Shown here piece by piece: positions 58,074 to 64,000 of a DNA stretch of 64,000 nucleotides. The notes under the pieces were generated by a model. The model saw only the letters and a list, made by a program, of their open reading frames with translations, made no database searches and was not told the DNA's origin. The position numbers were made by a program, and so were the translations under genes. Source of the DNA: Cryptomeria japonica. Taxonomy: Eukaryota > Streptophyta > Pinopsida > Cupressales > Cupressaceae. The stretch spans positions 67,619,546 to 67,683,545 of the forward strand of contig NC_081408.1 of the NCBI RefSeq assembly GCF_030272615.1. The letters are read 5' to 3'. Position 1 is the first letter of the stretch. Each line of letters opens with the position of its first letter.

Positions 58074-61000
58074 CTTGGTATTAGAGCCAAGTTGCAACAC
58101 TGGGATCTCTGGTTTCGCTTGTGCCCTTAGTTGGTGTGTGTGTGTCTACTTTATGTTGTATGCTTTTCCACCAAGGTGTGAGGGTGTGATTTAACAACCC
58201 CTACTTGTGTGTAACGTGTGTGTTCACAGTTTGTTTTCACCTTATTGATGTGGGTGTTTTGGAAATAATTATAGGTGTTTTGTTTGCCTATTGAGGTCTG
58301 GGTCTACGAATTCTCTTACTTTGAAAGGGAGTCACATCTACCTTCGATCTTGATTTGTTTCACTCTTTTGACTAATCCATCTGGGTTGGTTGTTAATATC
58401 TTGAATGTAAAAGTACGAAATGTGCTTGTTTATGGTTTTGATCTATCTTAATGATTGTCCACTTGAAAGACTAGTATGGCTAATGTTAATGCTTATTATG
58501 TAGTACATTGAGTGATTATCACTCTTCTCCTTCTCTCTCTAGTAAATTAAAAGGATTTGATATGTGTAATTATGTCTTATTTAAGTTTTCTTATTGCAAG
58601 AGAAAGGATGATATTTCTTGAGCCCTGGTGTGAGCCTCATAATGTTTTTGTGTTTTAGATTGTAAAAGGGATTGGTTTGGGAGTTAATTCTTGGTTAATG
58701 ATAGAAAATGGTATGTTTGCATTAAAGGGTTCTCCATGTGCTTGGTAGAAGTAATATAACTAAATTCCATCTTAAGTAAGGTGCATTAAAATGTGCATAG
58801 TGATTTTGTGAAAATTGCTTGATGTGAAAGAAATACCAAAAGAGGACATGTCGTAGTAGCTTCAAGTGTGAATTAATGTGCTCCTTGAAAGATTGTTTCA
58901 TGTGCTTATTCAACTAGTGTGATTGAGGACCTATTAAGTGATGCACCATTTAACTTGCCTTGGATATGGGTAATTGTCTTATTATGTTTCGAAAAGAGTA
59001 AATGAAAGACTTGTTAATTTGTATGCATTAAATGTGTAAAATCTAGTAGATAGCTCTTCATTTACCTCCTTGTCGTATTATGAATTTTCAATGTTAGATT
59101 TGATGTATTATTGTATTGTATTGTATCACGAATAGTGATTGTTCTCAAGAAGACTTGTATTACAAAAGAAAATTTAATTGTTTTGAATTCTTGATCGGAA
59201 AACTAGAACATTATAGTGCAACAATAATGATTAGAAATATCATGTTAGGATACTTTGGCACCTTCCTAAAAGATAGCGAAATGAAAACCGTGCAACTAAA
59301 ATGATAGACTTATACCCGAGCATATGGTGTGATCTTGAAATTCTTGTGTATTCATAGGATATAGTCAAATTTCCAACTCTCTTCCTCCTCTTGTCTAAAA
59401 TAAAGGATTTCTTGTTTTTGAAATACTATTTGGAATGCAGTGATTTAAAGGAATTCTTATAATGCATATGAAATGGTATGTTGCCTTGGGCTTCTAATTG
59501 AAAGGGGAAAGTTTTTCATCTTGGAAAGGGAAATTGCATAGTTAGTAATGTGAATGAAAATGCTTAAGGGAAATGGAGAAAGATGTCAGAATGATGTTAT
59601 TTCTTTGTGTAAATTTGATTTGTTGAGAATTTCAGTACGTGGATCTAGAGTAAACTTTATTTTGTGATTCATGTGTAAAGCATAATTAAAACTTCCCTTA
59701 AGTATATGTTAGCATAATGTAAAGTAATCCCCGTAAATGTGACTAAACTAGTAATGGTGCTATTCTGTGTGTGTTGTGAGAAAACCTGTACTTGTTTTGT
59801 GTGCCCATGGGATGATGAAGTAATCAACCATGGGGAATATGTTTGCTTATGAGTATGGGAAACCATACCTATCTATGTGATGTTCTTATTTGTTTCCTTA
59901 TTGAGTGCCAACCCACAGGTTGTTGATAAGTCAATATGTGGAGGGGTAGTAGTAGAAGTCACCATTCCTTGAATAGTATGAACAACGTACGAGTAATGTT
60001 GACGCGAAGCAACTTTAGCTTCCCTATTTTGAGGAAAAATATAGTTTTGTAATGAAACTGTAACATAGGTGTACTTTATACTTCCCCTTGTGATGAACCG
60101 ATCTATGAGGTTCATGTGTGCCATCTTAATTCCTATCCTTTATTTTGAGCATATAGATGACAGTGAGCATATAGATGACAGTTCTTGAGCATATTGATGG
60201 ATTTTATTGGAGCATTTGTCGCCTTGTCTTCATGAGAGGCATGTTATTTTCTTACATAAGTTGCCAACTGACTAGTGTTGGTAGACTTGTGTTTAGACCT
60301 TAGCCATGTATACCTCTGGCTTACTGTGAGTATCCTAAGAGGAACATCGCTATGTAGAGTGTGATTGGTGCGTGCCTTATCCGCGGGGTACACTACCATG
60401 TGAGATACGTCCATTGTGTGCCCAATCCGCTTGGAGTATTGCCATGCCGTGCTCAGACACGATGCGGGATGTAGTAGACATTTCCATAAAGCCTAGTGAT
60501 AGGTATAGGGTAGATCCATGCCACGTGATGATGTGATGCAGGGTGATGTCGAGGCGCACACTACCATGCCATGCAGATGTGTGACTTGGCCACACCACAT
60601 GATGAGCTGCTATGATAGCTAGACGATTGTCCCTTCCTTCCTCATTGGTGGCTAGCTACTAGTCATGCAGTGATGTAATGTGCACTTATGATTTTCTTTT
60701 ATTTATTTATTTCTTTCTTTGTGGGCTAGCAATTTATTTTCCTTTGACCTTGACAGTTTAGCCATGATCTTGCAATCTTGATCTTACTTTATTTGATGTT
60801 GCAAATCCAGAAATTATTCTTCTTGTCTTATTGTTTGAATTGACAATTATTATCTTTGACCGAGCATAAGACATGCTCACATGTGGCCTTTTTGTGTTGT
60901 GCAAACCAGTCTTATGGAGGGATATTATGTGAATCATGGAATAAATGGTATTAACTCGTCACTATGTTATGGGGCATAGTCATTGGAAAGGTTCTTGTGT

Positions 61001-61484
61001 GTTTGAAAAGTGTAAACAAATGAGTTATTACGTTGCTCTTATTTGTCGAAAGTTAACTTGGTTGTAGAAATTGATATTTGAAGCTAGTTCTATGCGATAA
61101 AGTTTTGTGAAAGAGATGAATTGGTGAAAGAAATTGACCTTGAGAGCATATTTTATTGTCATGTTTGATAAATGAGTATGATAACTATGTCTATATACAT
61201 TTTAATTGCTTTAATTTGGTGTAATAAGAAGGGAAAATTCTCATTTCTCTACTATGATTGTGTGTAAATTCTAGAATATTTTAAGATGGTGAATGATGTT
61301 AGATGCATTCAATTAATGGATAATGACATTCATGGAGGATTATTAATAATGTCCTTAAATGTTGACAAAGTAGTTGTTTATGCAATTTGATAGTTGTTAA
61401 TTGAGTTTAAGGGCTAACACATGTGGTATGAATTCCGTTTAGCCTTGCGACTTCCAGGAGTAAGTCAGAGCCTGGGGGGGAGAA
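58074..61484 (+). mobile_element. LARD internal region between LTR B and LTR C (3,411 bp)
   Basis: Homologous to 49968-53752, with a deletion of about 388 bp at 60857 and an 18-bp tandem duplication (GAGCATATAGATGACAGT) at 60147-60182. No gene seen. Confidence 0.8.
58076..58088 (+). other. Primer binding site after LTR B, one base changed
   Basis: TGGTATTAGAGCC: a C-to-T change relative to 49970-49982 in the segment that would pair with initiator tRNA-Met. Confidence 0.8.
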
Positions 61485-64000
61485 TGTAATGCCCCTACCC
61501 TAGTCAGACTTGTAAAACCCGTTTGACCTTGGTTGACTTCCTATGTGGCATTCTTGAATGGTAGGTTAACCGTGATGCAATGTGTAGTTTAGATAATATA
61601 ATTGATTGTGCATACCTATTATTGTTCTCTTGCATCTATTCTTGTGTAAATGTAATTGTTCCCTAACTCTTGTGATAAATCTTGAGCTAATGCCTCCATT
61701 GAATATGTATATGTATATGTATGCTTGCATGAATTCATGGGTGCAGGAGAGTGCACGTACAACACCGCCTAGGGCGAGGTTCATCTCCTTTGGGATTTGC
61801 AGGGTTGAGTATACCTCCTTCATCCTTAGAATGCAGTTTGGGGGTCATAAAACTCTTGTCTTGCCTTAGCCATGGTCAGGTGAGAATCATGTGTGGATTC
61901 GTGGTGCTTTCTTTGCATTGGGTTGCGTGTCATGTGATTTGGTGGACTTCCTCAGTTTGTGTGCCTTGCACGAGGTAAGTGGAGTTTGTTACCCTAAGTA
62001 TTTAATTCAATTTAATGAGTAGATGTACGCATTAGTAATTTAGAAATTTAAAATAGGTAGTTTCTTTTATATGGTTAATCGTTAATTTAAAGAGATCGCT
62101 TTAATTATAATTGTAGCAAGCTTAAAGCATTTAAATTGAAATAATGTGTTCATTTATGCATTAAAAATTGAGGAATTAAAATAAATGGATTTCTTTCATG
62201 AGATTAGTCATTTATTAAAAAGGTCGCTTTATTATGTTATAGCGAGTTAGTTTAATAGTTAATTTTAATAATAACGAATTTAATGAGATATGCATTTCAG
62301 AAAGGAAGGATTTAAAGTCATTTGGGAAATAGAAATGAATTTATCATTTTCGCATTTTGGGATAGAAAGGGTAAATTTTATTATTTAAAAGAAATTATTA
62401 TTTTCTTTACTTGTAAAGTTAATATAGTATACAGGATTGATTTTTGGAAATTTAAATTAATTTAAATACCTAACCCTTGTTAGTAGTTCGAAATATGAAG
62501 TGTTGGCTAAAGTAATATGAAGAAATTTAAAATTAGAGTTAAATAAGAAATGGAAGCTTTTTAATTTTAATAAGAAAAAACGAATAAGAAGTATTGAATA
62601 ATGGAAAGGAATGATTTCCATTTTTCTTTTTTCTTTTATTTTAAAAAAAAATAAATGCCTAAATTCGAAATTGAAAATTAGGTCAAAAATAGTATTTCTC
62701 ATTTTAACCTAGTTTTGAAATGTTTTTGGGGGTTCTTTTCTTGAGTCATTTTTTGGGGAAAAAAATGGAGATGGGGAAATTTTGGAAAAATGGGAGATTT
62801 TCTTTGAGTTGCAGGTGGAGCTCTTCATCAAAACTCTTCCCGAAATGCGTTTGGAGGTAGGATTCAAATCTACCCTTTTATTTATTTGTTAAATAAATTA
62901 AAAAATGGTATTACCCATGAATGTTTTTTTGAGGTTTAGTTTCAGTTTTCTTTTAGGCATGGTTGTTCTTGAATCAAATTTTATTTTCTTAATAGATTTT
63001 GTGGTTTTAAACTTGATGAGGAAATATTTTTCCCTATAATGAAGTTTTTGGTAAAATCTAGAAAATGAATGGGTCTGTGAATAAAAAATAAATTAAAATA
63101 AAATTTTGTTTGGGGTGAAACTAGACTATATAAAAAAAGATTTTTTTTATATACAAAAAAAAAATAAACAAAAGAAAAAATATATATTTTGGGGTTAGGG
63201 TTTGGCGGGCGGAGGAGCCGAATCTCGGCTCGCGCCGCCGCCCCCTCCCCCATTTCTTCCCTACGCCGTGGCTCCACAGGGAATCCCCTACGTCCACAAC
63301 AGCTACAGGGAACCCTATGTTCACTGTTGCCGCAGGGTAAAACCTGCAACCACATTGGCCGTAGGGAAGCCCTGCGTGCAAAATGGCCACAAGGGGAACC
63401 CTGTGCCACAGCAGGGCTGTGCGGGAGCTGCGGGACTTCTGCCTCCTCCGTGTTGGGAGGTGGGCCCCACAGTGCCCCCTCTTTACCTTATTTAAATTTT
63501 ATTTTTAGTTTTATTTTTTTAATTTAGTTTAAAGAAATAAAATAAAACAAAACATAATAATATTATAAAATAGAAAAAAATGAAAAAAATGATTTGTTAT
63601 GATAGTGTTTTTATTTTTAAATAAAGTTTTTAGTTAATACATTATTTGTTTTATTAATGCATATATTTAATGTGAAGGCTCATAATAATGAAAATTGGAA
63701 TTGAACATTATTAAACAACATTTTTAATATATAGGATTTTTAAGGAAATTTATATCAATCTATCGAATAGTAATTAATAACTGGTGATTTTTAATTTAAT
63801 ACTGTATTCAGAAAACACATAGTGATTTATCTGAGCATTCTGAGAACTTAGAATTAGGGATCGATATGTTAAAGTATTTTAAGTTCATCATGGGAATTTT
63901 GAAAGCACAACTAATATGCTAACAAGATCACCAGAAAACTTAATAATGTGTCGATTTGAAGTTCGGAAGAAGATGATACCTTCCTTTAGTAAAACAAATA
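61485..64000 (+). mobile_element. LARD LTR C, cut by the window end
   Basis: Starts TGTAATGCCCC after a GGGGGGGAGAA tract and follows LTR A closely, including both segments missing from LTR B. The GC-rich island is at 63204-63480. The remainder lies beyond the window. Confidence 0.85.
63204..63480 (+). repeat. GC-rich minisatellite island in LTR C
   Basis: Counterpart of 47284-47560. It is more decayed, with several CG and CAG sites changed. Confidence 0.68.

Larger units (their letters stand above)
44059..64000 (+). mobile_element. Tandem array of a non-coding LARD-like LTR retrotransposon (about 8.1-kb period)
   Basis: The order is partial internal (44059-45569), LTR A (45570-49967), internal (49968-53752), LTR B (53753-58073), internal (58074-61484) and LTR C (61485 to window end). 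Each LTR starts TGTAATGCCCC after a G-rich polypurine tract and ends CTTTACA before a TGGTATCAGAGCC-type primer binding site. Neighbouring units share one LTR. No gag or pol remnant is recognisable; the short frames conserved between units have no known domain. The plan of about 4.4-kb LTRs and about 3.5-3.8-kb non-coding internals is that described for LARDs in cereals. Confidence 0.85.

Overview
This window is plant nuclear DNA made almost entirely of nested and tandem LTR retrotransposons. I see no host gene, no tRNA or rRNA gene and no CRISPR array. The pol domain set (Ty3/gypsy RT with two RNase H domains, a G-patch, and an antisense plant mobile domain) is seed-plant specific. The depth of nesting and the long LTRs suggest a large, repeat-rich genome. 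A gymnosperm is plausible but the sequence does not prove it.

Layout. 1-1664: minus-strand Ty3/gypsy (Tat-like) protease and G-patch fragment. 1665-1908: end of a Ty1/copia-like internal region, with its LTR at 7914-9064. Between them sits a 5,997-bp solo LTR (1909-7905) with a perfect 5-bp target duplication (GGGGA). 9065-9308: a plus-strand gypsy fragment. 9309-43963: a large Ty3/gypsy element ('element 2') of the same family as the solo LTR. Its 5' LTR (9309-33395) is split by a 17.8-kb nested element ('element 3', 13196-31002). Its gag-pol region (33714-40526) stays in a single frame, and its 3' LTR (40671-43963) is truncated. 43964-44058: a scrap of an element-3-type LTR. 44059-64000: a tandem array of a non-coding LARD-like retrotransposon with 4.3-4.4-kb LTRs, arranged internal-LTR-internal-LTR-internal-LTR with a period of about 8.1 kb and running off the window end.

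The most unusual system is the solo-LTR/element-2 family. Its roughly 6-kb LTR contains a reading frame of about 1,213 codons (3328-6969), so a complete element carries the gene twice, once per LTR, outside gag-pol. Three copies occur here (solo LTR, split 5' LTR, truncated 3' LTR). They differ largely at synonymous sites, which suggests past selection on the protein. Upstream of the frame the LTRs share degenerate modules built on GCGAAATAGCG and a conserved TTGAATTC/GAATTCAA hairpin. Element 2 also has an RNase H domain upstream of RT, the reverse of the usual Tat order seen in element 3.

Element 3 is a Tat-like element: gag, zinc knuckle remnant, protease with a D-G motif, G-patch, RT, RNase H, second RNase H, integrase, then an antisense plant-mobile-domain gene before the 3' LTR. 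All coding regions are decayed. Most in-frame stops are TAG or TGA of the kind made by C-to-T change in CAG, CGA or TGG codons, as expected from long-term cytosine methylation.
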